Made by a program: the position numbers and the translations under genes | Assembly: GCF_000812665.2 (NCBI RefSeq) | Contig: NZ_CP014327.1 | Location: 2,819,501-2,883,500, forward strand | Reading direction: 5' to 3' | Length of the DNA: 64,000 nucleotides | Source of the DNA: Falsihalocynthiibacter arcticus | GTDB taxonomy: Bacteria; Pseudomonadota; Alphaproteobacteria; Rhodobacterales; Rhodobacteraceae | Part shown: one piece after another, positions 35,975-45,775 of the stretch | Layout: each line of letters starts with the position of its first letter | Numbering within the stretch: position 1 is the stretch's first letter | The notes under the pieces: generated by a model | The model's input: the letters and a program-made list of their open reading frames with translations, nothing else | Database searches by the model: none | Told to the model about the DNA's origin: nothing

Positions 35975-37108
35975 CTAGGCGAAGCTGGCGGCATAGCGCG
36001 CGTTGAGCGCCTGCATTGCTTTTGCGGGTGTGGTTTTATGCTGTAGAACATCGTTGACGATGGTGGAGCCGTCTTCCTGAAATCCCATATAGCCATCATG
36101 ACGAGGGCGTAACCAAGCGGATTCGTGGGTTTGGCGGGTGTTGAAATAGGCGTCCATGACGGGCGCGTTGACGGCCGCGTTGCCCCACGCCACCGCGTTT
36201 CCCGGTTGGCCATTCGATTGGGTATAGAGCGTGCTTTGACAGTCCGCCCCCGCAACCCAAAGCGCGAAGTCGACACAGATTTCGGGGTGTTTTGTTTTGG
36301 CGGAAACGGCGAGGCCTGTGCCGCCAAGGGCGGAACCGATGGGGCCGGATTTTCCGAGGGTCGGGATGTCGGTGAAGGCAATACGGTGGGGGCGATAGGC
36401 CGCGTCGCTGTATCCTTTATAGAGGTAAATGAAGGGCGATGTGTGGAAACGATCTTCGGTGGCCATCACGTCAAGGATCGCGATGGGGTCCATTCCATAG
36501 CACATAGGATCAACATGGTCGGAGACCGCCAAGAGGGCCTCAAACACCTTTTCACCGACTTGCGCGTTCATGATCTCGTCGGGGGAGGAGCCGCAGGGAT
36601 GGCCGATATTGGCCGCAAGTGTATAGAAATTCATCAAGGTATGAGGCGAACGAAGCGCCCAAAGCAGGGTGCCCGCATGGGCACGATCAACGATTTGCGC
36701 CCATGTTGTGGCGCGCTCGGTAAGGTCAGGGCGGCAAGCTTGCACCTGTGTTGCGGCGTCGACGGGCAGGGCCCATTGGTGGCCGTGCAGGTTATAACTG
36801 ATGTAGCTTTTGCCGAGGGTTTCGTTTGCCAGCGCTGCGAGGCTGGCCTCAGATGCGTGTTCGTCGAGTGCCAGTAAATGGCCTTTGCCTGCCACAGAAC
36901 CAACATGCGGGTGGTCAATAATCATCAGATCATAGGCGGCGGCGAGTTCGTCAACGGGGGTCGTTTCAAACCCCTGAAGCGAGCGTTTATCCCATGTAAT
37001 CGAAACATGCGGGTGTTTTCGCGAAAAGGCATCTGCGGCGGCGGCCACGGGATCATAGCCGCGCGGGTCTGACCAAGTCATGCCTTTTAGATGGATAGTT
37101 GTGCTCAT
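35975..37108 (-). CDS. Solute-binding-like protein without signal peptide
   Basis: The 377-residue protein resembles family 1 extracellular sugar-binding proteins (MTWSDPRGYDPVAAAADAF; LMIIDHPHVGS; GLAVSAKTKHPEICVDFALW; GQPGNAVAWG), but it begins MSTTIHLKGM with no hydrophobic leader. CGGAGAG stands just before the ATG, which supports this start, and no in-frame extension with a leader is evident. It should therefore stay in the cytoplasm. It sits between the IclR gene and a CoA-transferase, not next to permeases. It may act as a ligand sensor or enzyme; function unknown. Confidence 0.7.
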   Translation of the reverse strand: MSTTIHLKGMTWSDPRGYDPVAAAADAFSRKHPHVSITWDKRSLQGFETTPVDELAAAYDLMIIDHPHVGSVAGKGHLLALDEHASEASLAALANETLGKSYISYNLHGHQWALPVDAATQVQACRPDLTERATTWAQIVDRAHAGTLLWALRSPHTLMNFYTLAANIGHPCGSSPDEIMNAQVGEKVFEALLAVSDHVDPMCYGMDPIAILDVMATEDRFHTSPFIYLYKGYSDAAYRPHRIAFTDIPTLGKSGPIGSALGGTGLAVSAKTKHPEICVDFALWVAGADCQSTLYTQSNGQPGNAVAWGNAAVNAPVMDAYFNTRQTHESAWLRPRHDGYMGFQEDGSTIVNDVLQHKTTPAKAMQALNARYAASFA

Positions 37109-37176
37109 TTTACTCTCCGGTTTTAGGGAGGTTACGGCACATAGTTTCAGAAGTAAAACATATTTTTATATATGAT

Positions 37177-37980
37177 TTATGAAGTCTCCTCAAAGTCAGA
37201 AGCCCCAGCACCAATCAAATGCGACATTTGTTTTCCTGCTTGAATGAGGGCAAGGCGGGTCTCTTCCATAGTGGCGTCATTCGAAGCGACTAGCCGTTTA
37301 ATAAAGGGAACGGTGATGGCTGCGATCACGTCGCCAGAGTATGAAAATACGGGAACCGAGATATTGTAGACCCCCTGAATAACCGCCGAGGGGCTCTCGC
37401 AATAGCCGTTTGCTTTGGTGGCGAGAATGTTGCGCTCAAACTGGTCCATCGCGTCGGGGGGCATGTCTTTGAGTTTTGCGCAAAGGGCGTTTCGGGCTTT
37501 TTGGGTTTTCTGATACGTCAAAACCGCGCCCGAAGCCGTAAGGATAAGTGGCACCCGCGCCCCAAGGCGTACCGAGGTAACGTTGTTGCCAGGAGGGTCG
37601 GTTTGGGCAATGACGAGGATGTCCGAATTATGTAAAATCGCTAGGTGTACAGATTGATTAAGCGTTCTGGCCAAATCCTCCATGACCTCGCCCGCGATCG
37701 CGTTCAGGCGGCGGATCGGGGGGTGACGATGGGCGATTTCAAACAGGCGCGGCGTGAGAGAGTAGCACTCGCTTTTCTGATCAAGCGCCACATAGCCACG
37801 TTCCGATAGAACGGCAAGCATGCGGAAAATCTCGCTGATGGAGCGATCCAATGCTTTGGCGATCTCGGACTTTTTCATGCCTTTGCTTTGGCTGGCTAAA
37901 AGTTCGAGGATATCGAGGCCTTTGGACAGGGCAGGAGCGTTGTACTTCGCCGTTTGATTGTCGCTATCAGATTTGGGCAT
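37177..37980 (-). CDS. IclR-family transcriptional regulator
   Basis: The 267-residue protein has a helix-turn-helix (KSEIAKALDRSISEIFRMLAVL) and an IclR effector domain (LNQSVHLAILHNSDILVIAQ; YCESPSAVIQGVYNISVPVF). ATG 37980 has AAAGGAG 5 nt upstream. It heads the gene set that includes the solute-binding-like protein and CoA-transferase and is the only regulator inside the 35-52 kb cluster, so it is the best candidate for binding the shared TTTATATGTAAA sites. Confidence 0.87.
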   Translation of the reverse strand: MPKSDSDNQTAKYNAPALSKGLDILELLASQSKGMKKSEIAKALDRSISEIFRMLAVLSERGYVALDQKSECYSLTPRLFEIAHRHPPIRRLNAIAGEVMEDLARTLNQSVHLAILHNSDILVIAQTDPPGNNVTSVRLGARVPLILTASGAVLTYQKTQKARNALCAKLKDMPPDAMDQFERNILATKANGYCESPSAVIQGVYNISVPVFSYSGDVIAAITVPFIKRLVASNDATMEETRLALIQAGKQMSHLIGAGASDFEETS

Positions 37981-38049
37981 ATGCGCTCCTTTAGTTTGAA
38001 AATTCATACCTGTTTTCCTGCAAAAGCGAAACCGTGTTTAATGGGGGTG

Positions 38050-38886
38050 CTAAAGGTTCCATATCCGTTTTGCGTTGTCGCGATACAGGGCTGCGCGTTC
38101 TTCGGCGCTCCAGTCCATTGTGAGGGCATGGGTCGTGGCCACCCAAGTTTCGAGACCGCCGCCCAAATTGCAAACCGGACTATCGGAGCCCCAAATGAGG
38201 CGGTCGGGACCGAAGGCTTTTGCGACGTGTTCCACATAGGGGCGGATGGTTTCGAGGGTCCATGATTGCGCATCAGCATAGGCAATGACGCCCGAGACTT
38301 TTGCCGCAACGTTGGGACGTTTTGCGATTTCGTCGATACCCTTCGCCCAATTCTCGATGTCTCCGCCTGCGATGTCGGGCACGCCGCAGTGGTCGAGAAT
38401 GAACTGAACGTCGGGGCAATAATCCACCAACGCGTTGGCGAGATGCATTTGCACGGGGAGCACGCAGAGATCAAAAGTGAAGCGAGTATTTGAGAGCTTT
38501 TTAATGTTGTCGCGGAACAGTTTTGATTGGGACGTTGCATCGGGCATCGTGTGCAAAACACGACGAAAGCCAAAGATAGTCGGGTTTGATTCGGCACGTT
38601 CAAGCTGTGCGGCAAAGATAGACTCTTCAGGGCGGCAGGAGGAAATCGCTCCTTTGAGGAGGCTATCGGGCGTCGCCATTAACTCCGACATGAGGTCTGT
38701 TTCGCGTTCAATTTGGTCGGGCGTGACGTCGACCTCCATGTTGAAACACCCCGAAATTCCAAGCCTGCGCGCGATACGTGTATAGGATTCAAGCTCGTTT
38801 GGCTGGTCGAGGGCGGGCACATCTTTGAGCCACGGGTAGGTCAATCGGTCGAGATAAATCAGGTGTAGATGGGTGTCGAACAGCAT
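38050..38886 (-). CDS. Amidohydrolase-family sugar lactonase
   Basis: The 278-residue protein starts MLFDTHLHLIYLDRL, with the HxH metal motif at the N-terminus, then FILDHCGVPDIAGG and the terminal metal Asp in LIWGSDSPVCNLGG. The amidohydrolase-2 group includes lactonases for L-fucono-, L-rhamnono- and galactaro-lactones. Within this cluster the best role is opening the lactone made by the sugar dehydrogenase. ATG 38886 follows AAGGGA. It is divergent from the ABC importer. Confidence 0.82.
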   Translation of the reverse strand: MLFDTHLHLIYLDRLTYPWLKDVPALDQPNELESYTRIARRLGISGCFNMEVDVTPDQIERETDLMSELMATPDSLLKGAISSCRPEESIFAAQLERAESNPTIFGFRRVLHTMPDATSQSKLFRDNIKKLSNTRFTFDLCVLPVQMHLANALVDYCPDVQFILDHCGVPDIAGGDIENWAKGIDEIAKRPNVAAKVSGVIAYADAQSWTLETIRPYVEHVAKAFGPDRLIWGSDSPVCNLGGGLETWVATTHALTMDWSAEERAALYRDNAKRIWNL

Positions 38887-38941
38887 GTGGTTCCCTTTCA
38901 AACTTCTCCAAGAGAATGATTGACTAAATATAAAAGTCAAG

Positions 38942-38953
38942 TTTATATGTAAA
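38942..38953. promoter_or_regulatory. Shared motif TTTATATGTAAA, copy 1
   Basis: This near-palindromic 12-mer lies in the divergent promoter between the lactonase and the ABC binding-protein gene. An identical copy lies at 50192-50203, upstream of the MaoC genes. Related A/T-rich sequence occurs upstream of the solute-binding-like gene (about 37155-37175). Confidence 0.5.
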
Positions 38954-39004
38954 ACAAGAGCGGGCGAAATAACCGTCTCGAATGTAGATCCATGGGAGGA
39001 TAGA

Positions 39005-40318
39005 ATGAATAAACGAACACTTAAAGCGCTGCTATCGGCGACGGCTTGTGCTGCAGCCATAAGCGCTGTGCCTGCGAATGCGGGCGAGTTTGACGGCGTT
39101 ACGCTGCAAGCGAAATTGATTGGTGGCCAGCAATATGAGGCGCTTTATGCCCGTATCGCCGAGTGGGAGGCCGAGACAGGCGCCACCGTTGATATCATTT
39201 CCAAAAAGAACCACTTCGAGTTGGACAAAGAATTTAAATCCGACATGGCGGCTGGCACTTTGGGATGGTGTGTTGGCTCCAACCACTCGTCTTTTGCGTC
39301 GCAATACCCAAGCCTTTACACAGATTTGACACCTTATTTGACACCGGAGTTCATTGCTGAATACGTGCCGTCTAACATTGCTGCGTCCAAAATTGGCGAC
39401 GCTTTGGTGATGCTGCCGCGTGCACAATTTGACGTATCCGCCCTGTATTATCTCAAATCCGTTTACGCGGATGAGGCTAATCAGGCAGCTTATAAAGAAA
39501 AAACAGGCCGTGATCTGACGCCGCCTGACACATGGGACGAATATAAAGAACAGGCGATCTTCTTTACCGATGCGCCAAACTTCTATGGCACGCAATACGC
39601 GGGTAAGGACGAAGCAATCGTTGGCCGTTTCTATGAAATGGTCGTCGCCGAAGGGGGGCAACTGTTTAACGACGACTGGACGCCTGCGTTCAATAGCGAT
39701 GCTGGCAAACGGGCCCTCGCATGGTTTGTTGATCTATATGAAGCAGGCGCGGTTCCTCCCGGAACAACCTCCTATCTTTGGGATGACCTCGGTGCAGGAT
39801 TTGCTTCTGGTTCCATTGCTCTCAATCTGGATTGGCCAGGCTGGGCGGGCTACTTTAACGATCCAGAAAGCTCGAAAGCTGCAGGCGATGTTGGCGTGAT
39901 CGTACAGCCACAAGGCTCTGCGGGTATCCGGACCGGTTGGTCGGGCCACCATGGTTTCTCTGTGACGGAAACATGTGACAACAAAGAAGCAGGCGCGTCG
40001 CTTGTTGCGTTCCTCACAAACGAAGAGAGCCAAACTCTTGAAAGTTCTGCAGGTCCATTGCCAACACGGACAGCCGTTTGGGAAACTGTTGTTGCGGCAG
40101 CTAAGGATGATCCCTACCAAGCAGAAGTCTTGACGGCCTTCCAAGCGGCGGCGTCTCATGCGTTCCCAGCGCCACAGACTCCTTACTGGATTGAAGCGAC
40201 AAACTTGATCTACCCAGAGCTGCAAGCGGCAATTCTTGGTGACAAGACCATCGACGAGGCACTTGAAACAGCTTCTGAAGCTGTCGATGAGATGATGCAA
40301 GAAAACGGCGTCTACTAA
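39005..40318 (+). CDS. Sugar ABC transporter binding protein (family 1)
   Basis: The 437-residue protein has a signal peptide (KRTLKALLSATACAAAISAV, ending VPANAGE) and the family 1 sugar-binding fold (YARIAEWEAETGATVDIISK; LNLDWPGWAGYF). It delivers sugar to the two permeases downstream. GGGAGGATAG precedes the ATG. Given the neighbouring enzymes, the ligand is probably a deoxyhexose such as L-fucose or L-rhamnose, or a related sugar. A hairpin follows the stop. Confidence 0.88.
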   Translation: MNKRTLKALLSATACAAAISAVPANAGEFDGVTLQAKLIGGQQYEALYARIAEWEAETGATVDIISKKNHFELDKEFKSDMAAGTLGWCVGSNHSSFASQYPSLYTDLTPYLTPEFIAEYVPSNIAASKIGDALVMLPRAQFDVSALYYLKSVYADEANQAAYKEKTGRDLTPPDTWDEYKEQAIFFTDAPNFYGTQYAGKDEAIVGRFYEMVVAEGGQLFNDDWTPAFNSDAGKRALAWFVDLYEAGAVPPGTTSYLWDDLGAGFASGSIALNLDWPGWAGYFNDPESSKAAGDVGVIVQPQGSAGIRTGWSGHHGFSVTETCDNKEAGASLVAFLTNEESQTLESSAGPLPTRTAVWETVVAAAKDDPYQAEVLTAFQAAASHAFPAPQTPYWIEATNLIYPELQAAILGDKTIDEALETASEAVDEMMQENGVY

Positions 40319-40335
40319 ACTCTCGGTCCTCCGAA

Positions 40336-40363
40336 GCGGGGGCGGCTTTCGGGCTGCCTCCGC
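40336..40363 (+). terminator. Intercistronic hairpin after the binding-protein gene
   Basis: GCGGGGGCGGC (40336-40346) can pair with GCTGCCTCCGC (40353-40363) with two G-U pairs and a 6-nt loop. No T-run follows. It probably sets the ratio of binding protein to permease. Confidence 0.6.
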
Positions 40364-40392
40364 AATTTCCCTCCAAAGAAAAGTCTTCAGCC

Positions 40393-41289
40393 ATGCCCCG
40401 CATTAAGCTGCCCACGTGGTTCGTGTTGCTGCTGCCGGCAATCATAATCCTTGCCTCAGTGGTTCTCGTCCCGCTTCTTCTCTCCCTGTATTCCAGCTTC
40501 ACGCCGTACCGGCTGACGCGTCCCGAAACGCTCTGGAAGTGGATCGGCACCTATAATTATCAAAAAGCCATGGGAGACTGGAATTTCTGGGTCGCCTTTG
40601 GCCGCACAATTCTGCTGCTCACGGTTGCTTTGAACCTTGAAATGATCCTCGGGCTTGGTCTCGCGCTGCTCGTGAACAGGGTAACTTATGGCCAACGGGC
40701 GTTGCGCACTTTTATGATGTTCCCGATGATGTTCTCGCCCATTCTTGTTGGCTTTCAGTTCAAGTTCATCTTCAACGACAACGTTGGTCTCGTGAACAGT
40801 GCGCTGCAATCCTTGGGGCTTTCCGATACCGCGATCCCGTGGCTTGTGGATGGAAAACTTGCGTTCTTTGCCATCGTTTTTGCCGAAACTTGGATGTCGA
40901 CCAGCGTGTTCGCGATCCTGATTCTTGCGGGGCTATATGCGATCCCGAGTGATCCGATGGAAGCGGCTAAAGTGGACGGCTGTACGCCGTGGCAAACCTT
41001 CCGACACATCACATTGCCTTTCATTATGCCCTTTATTTACATCGCTCTGGCTATCCGAAGCCTCGATGTGGCGCGGGCATATGACATCGTTCAAATCATG
41101 ACCAACGGCGGCCCCGCGCGGCGCACCGAGTTGTTATGGACGTTGATTGGGCGCACCGGATATGTGGACGCGAAAATGGGGTATGCCAACGCGATGGGCT
41201 ATATCTCGATCATTCTCGCTGTCTTCTTCACCGTGTATTTCTTCAATAAGCTCAACGCGGCTCGTAGCGAGCTGGGCATGGCAGGATAG
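40393..41289 (+). CDS. Sugar ABC transporter permease 1 (MalF type)
   Basis: The 298-residue inner-membrane permease has six hydrophobic segments and the EAA loop that docks the ATPase (DPMEAAKVDGCTPWQTFRHI). It pairs with the next gene to form the channel. It is 4 bp from permease 2. Confidence 0.92.
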   Translation: MPRIKLPTWFVLLLPAIIILASVVLVPLLLSLYSSFTPYRLTRPETLWKWIGTYNYQKAMGDWNFWVAFGRTILLLTVALNLEMILGLGLALLVNRVTYGQRALRTFMMFPMMFSPILVGFQFKFIFNDNVGLVNSALQSLGLSDTAIPWLVDGKLAFFAIVFAETWMSTSVFAILILAGLYAIPSDPMEAAKVDGCTPWQTFRHITLPFIMPFIYIALAIRSLDVARAYDIVQIMTNGGPARRTELLWTLIGRTGYVDAKMGYANAMGYISIILAVFFTVYFFNKLNAARSELGMAG

Positions 41290-41293
41290 ACCG

Positions 41294-42160
41294 ATGGACA
41301 TTAATCAAAAACACCGACTTCAGGGCTTGCTTTTAGGCTCGCTGCATAAAATCACCCTGTTTCTTGCCATGTCGATCATCTGTATTCCCGGCCTTTGGAT
41401 TGTGCTGAACAGCTTCCGTCCGACCGTCGAGATCATGGCCAAACCCCCCGTTTGGATTCCCAATGAACTCAACCTCGACCACTACCGCGCTATGTTTGGC
41501 GCGGCGGGCGAGGGCGGGGTTCCCGTGGTGCAATATTTCACCAACTCGCTGATTATTTCGGTGACCTCCACCCTGATTGCGATCCTTGTTGGGATGGCGG
41601 GCGGCTATGCTTTTGCACGGTTTAAGTTCAAAGGGAAAACGTGGATATTTATCGGCCTTATGCTAACACGCGCCGTTCCTGGTGTGGCGCTCTCCTTGCC
41701 GCTTTTCATCGTCATGGCGAAAACCGGATTGATCGATACGCATATTGGCTTGATCATTGTTTATGTCGCGATGAACGTGCCATTTACCATCTGGTTGATC
41801 GACGGGTTCTTTCGCCAAATTCCGCATGAATTGGCCGAAGCCGCCGAGATCGACGGCTGTACCCGTTGGCAGGCTTTTTGGCGGGTTGAATTTCCCGTCG
41901 CCCGCGCAGGGATTGCATCGGCGGGGATCTTTGCCTTCCTGACAAGCTGGAACGAATACGCGCTGGCCAGCCAGTTGACGCGTTCCACGTTTTCAAAAAC
42001 GATGCCTGTGGGTCTTCGGGATTTCACTTCGGAATTCACCATCAATTGGGGTGGCATGTGTGCCCTCGCGGTCCTTATGATCATCCCCGCTCTCATCCTA
42101 ACTTTCATTGTGCAAAAGCACCTCATTGCCGGTCTTACCTTCGGCGGTGTGAAAGGATAA
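41294..42160 (+). CDS. Sugar ABC transporter permease 2 (MalG type)
   Basis: The 288-residue permease starts at ATG 41294 (MDINQKHRL) and has the EAA loop [19 protein letters not shown] and [10 protein letters not shown] near the end. The open frame extends upstream inside permease 1, but that part is out of phase with any family sequence. Four bp separate it from the ATPase gene. Confidence 0.92.
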   Translation: MDINQKHRLQGLLLGSLHKITLFLAMSIICIPGLWIVLNSFRPTVEIMAKPPVWIPNELNLDHYRAMFGAAGEGGVPVVQYFTNSLIISVTSTLIAILVGMAGGYAFARFKFKGKTWIFIGLMLTRAVPGVALSLPLFIVMAKTGLIDTHIGLIIVYVAMNVPFTIWLIDGFFRQIPHELAEAAEIDGCTRWQAFWRVEFPVARAGIASAGIFAFLTSWNEYALASQLTRSTFSKTMPVGLRDFTSEFTINWGGMCALAVLMIIPALILTFIVQKHLIAGLTFGGVKG

Positions 42161-42164
42161 TCCA

Positions 42165-43256
42165 ATGGCCAAAGTCCAACTTAAAAATATCGTCAAAAAC
42201 TACGGCGCCCTTGAGGTTGTCCATGGGATTAATCTCGACATTGAGCACAATGAATTTGTGGTGCTGGTCGGCCCTTCGGGGTGCGGGAAATCCACAACTT
42301 TGCGCATGATCGCAGGGCTTGAGGATATCTCCGGCGGCGAAATCTCTATCGGTGAGAACGTGGTGAATAACCTCCCGCCACGGGATCGCAATATCTCGAT
42401 GGTGTTCCAAAACTACGCGCTTTATCCGCATATGACGGTGCGCGAAAACCTCGGGTTCTCGCTTAAAATTGCCAAGAAAAGCGAAGAAGAAATCGCCAAG
42501 GCCGTGGCCGAAGCCGCCAATATTCTGTCCCTGACGGAATACCTTGAGCGCAAACCCGGCGCGCTTTCGGGTGGCCAACGCCAACGGGTCGCCATGGGGC
42601 GCGCGATTGTGCGTCACCCCGATGTGTTCCTGTTTGATGAACCGCTTTCCAACCTCGACGCCAAACTGCGCGCGCAGATGCGGGTCGAAATCAAGAAGCT
42701 GCATCAAAAGATCAAAACCACGATCGTTTATGTGACCCACGATCAGGTCGAAGCCATGACCCTCGCGGACCGTATTGTGATCATGCGCGACGGGCATATC
42801 GAACAACAGGGCACCCCCCTTGAAGTGTTCGAAACGCCGGTAAACACCTTTGTGGCGACTTTCATCGGCAGCCCGCCGATGAACCTGATGGACGCCACGG
42901 TTACGGCGGACGGTAAGCTTGATCTTACTGATGGAGTTTCGGTGCCGGTTCCCGCGGCGTTCAAAGATAAAGTCAGCGCAGGGCAGAAAGTTGTGTTTGG
43001 TTTTCGCGCGGATAATGTGATGCCAGAGGGGCATTCCCTTCCGATGCAAGGCGAGGCGGCCAGCTTTGATATGACCGTCGATCTCTCTGAACCGCTGGGC
43101 ACGGAAACCCTGTTGTTTGTCACCTTGGCAGGCGTGGAAATTCAGGCAAAAATGCACAATCCGCGCCCCGTAAAGTCGGGCGAACGGTTGACCTTTCAGC
43201 TTGATCTTACACGCTGTCACTTGTTTGACGCAGTAACCCAAAAAGCATTGAGGTAA
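42165..43256 (+). CDS. Sugar ABC transporter ATPase (UgpC/MsmK type)
   Basis: The 363-residue ATPase has Walker [10 protein letters not shown], signature [15 protein letters not shown], Walker [17 protein letters not shown] and a C-terminal TOBE regulatory domain ([11 protein letters not shown]). It powers the two permeases just upstream. Its stop is 2 bp from the dehydratase start, so uptake and catabolism are on one transcript. Confidence 0.94.
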   Translation: MAKVQLKNIVKNYGALEVVHGINLDIEHNEFVVLVGPSGCGKSTTLRMIAGLEDISGGEISIGENVVNNLPPRDRNISMVFQNYALYPHMTVRENLGFSLKIAKKSEEEIAKAVAEAANILSLTEYLERKPGALSGGQRQRVAMGRAIVRHPDVFLFDEPLSNLDAKLRAQMRVEIKKLHQKIKTTIVYVTHDQVEAMTLADRIVIMRDGHIEQQGTPLEVFETPVNTFVATFIGSPPMNLMDATVTADGKLDLTDGVSVPVPAAFKDKVSAGQKVVFGFRADNVMPEGHSLPMQGEAASFDMTVDLSEPLGTETLLFVTLAGVEIQAKMHNPRPVKSGERLTFQLDLTRCHLFDAVTQKALR

Positions 43257-43258
43257 CC

Positions 43259-44371
43259 ATGGCACTGATTTCAAAAGTAGAAATTTTTACGGTGGATTTG
43301 AAGCCAAAAGTGAAGCGTACAGACGCGACACAAAGCTTCGACAGCCAAGAAACGCCTTTTGTGCGGATTACCGATTCCGAAGGGCAAACGGGCCTTGGAT
43401 ACAGCTATACAATCGGGCAGGGCGGTGGCGCGATCATGTCGCTGTTGCGCGAAACGATGGTGCCGAAATTGATTGGCCGCGAGGCCGAGGAAATCGGGCG
43501 TATTTGGCGGGATCTTCTGTTTTCAACTCATGCCACATCGGTGGGGGCGATTACCTCACTTGCGCTCGCGGCGATTGATACGGCGCTTTGGGATTTACGT
43601 TGTAAGCGCGCGGGTTTGCCCCTTTTTCAGATGTTGGGCGGAGCTAAAGACAGCGTCGCGATGTACACCACCGAAGGGGGCTGGCTTCATATCTCGACCG
43701 AGGATTTGGTCGCCGACGCGTTGGATGCACAATCCAAAGGGTTTTCCGGCTCAAAAGTCAAAATCGGCAAGCCGCATCTTTCCGAAGATCGGGCGCGTTT
43801 GGCTGCGGTCCGCGACGCCGTGGGACCGTCTTATGAAATCATGGTCGACGCCAATCAAAGCCTGAGCCGCGCCGAGGCCACCCGCCGCGCACATATGCTT
43901 GAACAGTTGGATATCGCGTGGTTCGAAGAGCCACTTCCCGCCGATGATGTGCTGGAACATGTCGCGCTTGCGGCGAGTACGTCGGTGCCCATTGCTGTTG
44001 GTGAAAGCATGTATTCGATCAGCCAGTTCAAGGACTATCTGGTGACGGGCGGCGCGAGTATTGTGCAGGTCGACGTGGCCCGTATTGGCGGGATTACCCC
44101 GTGGATGAAAGTCGCGCATATGGCCGAAGCGCACAATGTGCCTGTGTGTCCGCACTTCCTGATGGAGCTACATGTCAGCCTTGTTTGTGCCATTCCAAAT
44201 GCGCCGTGGCTTGAATATATCCCGCAACTTGATGGGCTTACGAAAACCGCCATGCGGATGGAAAACGGACGCGCCTTTGCCAGTATGGAGCCGGGCCTTG
44301 GTATTGACTGGGATATGGACGCGATTGAAGCCCAAAAAATCGACGGTCTAAGCGCCAGTTTTGGTGCATAG
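43259..44371 (+). CDS. Enolase-superfamily sugar-acid dehydratase (mandelate racemase group)
   Basis: The 370-residue protein has the superfamily catalytic residues: KVKIG (KxK, about residue 164), metal ligands in MVDANQS, WFEEPL and VGESMYS, and the general acid/base His in CPHFLMEL. Such enzymes dehydrate L-fuconate, L-rhamnonate and related acids to 2-keto-3-deoxy acids. It is the most likely dehydratase for the pathway, though a split UxaA-type enzyme is also coded nearby. The exact acid is not resolved. Confidence 0.85.
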   Translation: MALISKVEIFTVDLKPKVKRTDATQSFDSQETPFVRITDSEGQTGLGYSYTIGQGGGAIMSLLRETMVPKLIGREAEEIGRIWRDLLFSTHATSVGAITSLALAAIDTALWDLRCKRAGLPLFQMLGGAKDSVAMYTTEGGWLHISTEDLVADALDAQSKGFSGSKVKIGKPHLSEDRARLAAVRDAVGPSYEIMVDANQSLSRAEATRRAHMLEQLDIAWFEEPLPADDVLEHVALAASTSVPIAVGESMYSISQFKDYLVTGGASIVQVDVARIGGITPWMKVAHMAEAHNVPVCPHFLMELHVSLVCAIPNAPWLEYIPQLDGLTKTAMRMENGRAFASMEPGLGIDWDMDAIEAQKIDGLSASFGA

Positions 44372-44377
44372 GAGGAT

Positions 44378-44710
44378 ATGATGGAACGCATGGGAATGGT
44401 GATCGGCGTTAAGCCCGAAAACATCACCGAGTATAAGAAAATTCACGCAGACGTCTGGCCTTCGGTGCTGGCGAAAATATCTGAATGCAATATCAAAAAC
44501 TACACGATCTTTCTGCGCGAGCCGGAAAACCTGTTGTTTGGTTATTGGGAATATCACGGTAGCGATTTTGCCGCTGATGCCGCAATTATGGCAGCCGACC
44601 CTGAAACCCAACGCTGGTGGGAGATTTGTATGCCTATGCAGGCGCCGCTTGAAACACGGGGGCCAGAGGATTGGTGGGCGATGATGGAAAACGTGTTCCA
44701 CATTGACTGA
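44378..44710 (+). CDS. L-rhamnose/L-fucose mutarotase family protein
   Basis: The 110-residue protein matches the RhaM-type mutarotase family: MGMVIGVKPENITEYKKIHA, VWPSVLAKISECNIKNYTIF and a Trp-rich end (WWEICMPMQ; GPEDWWAMMENVFH). It interconverts sugar anomers after uptake. The ATG codons at 44378 and 44381 both follow GGAGG. This is the strongest hint in the cluster that the substrate is a 6-deoxyhexose; members of this family work on L-rhamnose and on L-fucose. Confidence 0.87.
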   Translation: MMERMGMVIGVKPENITEYKKIHADVWPSVLAKISECNIKNYTIFLREPENLLFGYWEYHGSDFAADAAIMAADPETQRWWEICMPMQAPLETRGPEDWWAMMENVFHID

Positions 44711-44722
44711 ACGGAAAACGAC

Positions 44723-45775
44723 ATGACGCTCAATTTGCAGCAACATTGGCCAAAAGCCACCAACCCGCTCCCCATCGTGATCTTTGGGGCGGGTTCGATT
44801 GTGACGGATGCGCATTTGCCGGCCTATGATAAGGCGGGCTATCAGGTTGCGGGTGTTTTTGATCCTGACCTTGAGAAGGCGCGGTTAGTTGCCGCACGAT
44901 TTGGTTGCGACGTTTTTGAAACGGCCGAGGAAGCCGCCGCACAGCGTAACGTGATTTTCGATCTCGCGACGCCACCGGACGCGCATGCGAAAATCTTACG
45001 TAGCCTGCCGGACGGAGCGGCGGTTTTGTTGCAAAAACCTATGGGCAGCGATTTAGCGCAAGCCACTGAAATTCTGGAGGTTTGTCGCGCCAAAAACCTA
45101 AAAGCCGCCGTGAATTTCCAGCTAAGATTTGCACCGATGATGTTGGCGTTAAAAGACGCCGTGGATCAGGGGTTACTTGGCGAGATCGTCGATTTTGATG
45201 CATGGCTTGCGCTGGACACGCCTTGGGGGCTTTGGAAGTTTTTGGAGCCATTGCCACGGGTCGAAATTCTGCTCCATTCCATCCACTATCTTGATTTCAT
45301 TCGCAGTATTCTGGGTGATCCTAACGGCGTTCATGCCAAAACAATGGGGCACCCGAGCAGCAAAATCGCCCAATCCCGCACGGCGGCGATCCTTGATTAT
45401 GGCGATACCGTCCGCTGTGCTCTGTCGGTCAATCATAACCACAGTTTTGGTCGCAAATATCAGGCCTGCGAATTTCGGATATGCGGCACTAAAGGGGCGG
45501 CCTATGTTCAGCTTGGCGTGAACCTTGATTATCCTCGCGGCGAGCCGGATATCCTGTCGATAAATACAGGCGACGGGTGGACAGAAATCCCCCTCACAGG
45601 CGCGTGGTTTATCGATGCTTTCGCCAGTCGCATGAGCCAGTTGCAACGGTTTGCAACGCACGAAGACCCAAATTTGATCAGTTCCGTCGAAGATGCATGG
45701 AACACGATGGCGCTTGTTGAAGCTGCCTATGAAAGCAGTGCAACTCCCGCGACACAGATTGCAAGGAAGCCCTAA
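44723..45775 (+). CDS. Gfo/Idh/MocA-family sugar dehydrogenase
   Basis: The 350-residue protein has an N-terminal Rossmann fold (IVIFGAGSIVTDAHLPAY) and the catalytic Lys in LLQKPMGSD, where EKP is usual. The C-terminal substrate domain includes ILLHSIHYLDFIRSILG. It probably oxidises the sugar at C1 to its lactone, ahead of the lactonase. It directly abuts the SAF-domain gene. Confidence 0.85.
   Translation: MTLNLQQHWPKATNPLPIVIFGAGSIVTDAHLPAYDKAGYQVAGVFDPDLEKARLVAARFGCDVFETAEEAAAQRNVIFDLATPPDAHAKILRSLPDGAAVLLQKPMGSDLAQATEILEVCRAKNLKAAVNFQLRFAPMMLALKDAVDQGLLGEIVDFDAWLALDTPWGLWKFLEPLPRVEILLHSIHYLDFIRSILGDPNGVHAKTMGHPSSKIAQSRTAAILDYGDTVRCALSVNHNHSFGRKYQACEFRICGTKGAAYVQLGVNLDYPRGEPDILSINTGDGWTEIPLTGAWFIDAFASRMSQLQRFATHEDPNLISSVEDAWNTMALVEAAYESSATPATQIARKP

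Noticed and set aside
42135-43274. 379-codon minus-strand frame opposite the ABC ATPase
   Set aside because: It exactly shadows the UgpC-type ATPase, whose Walker motifs are clear; the shadow has no recognisable domain.
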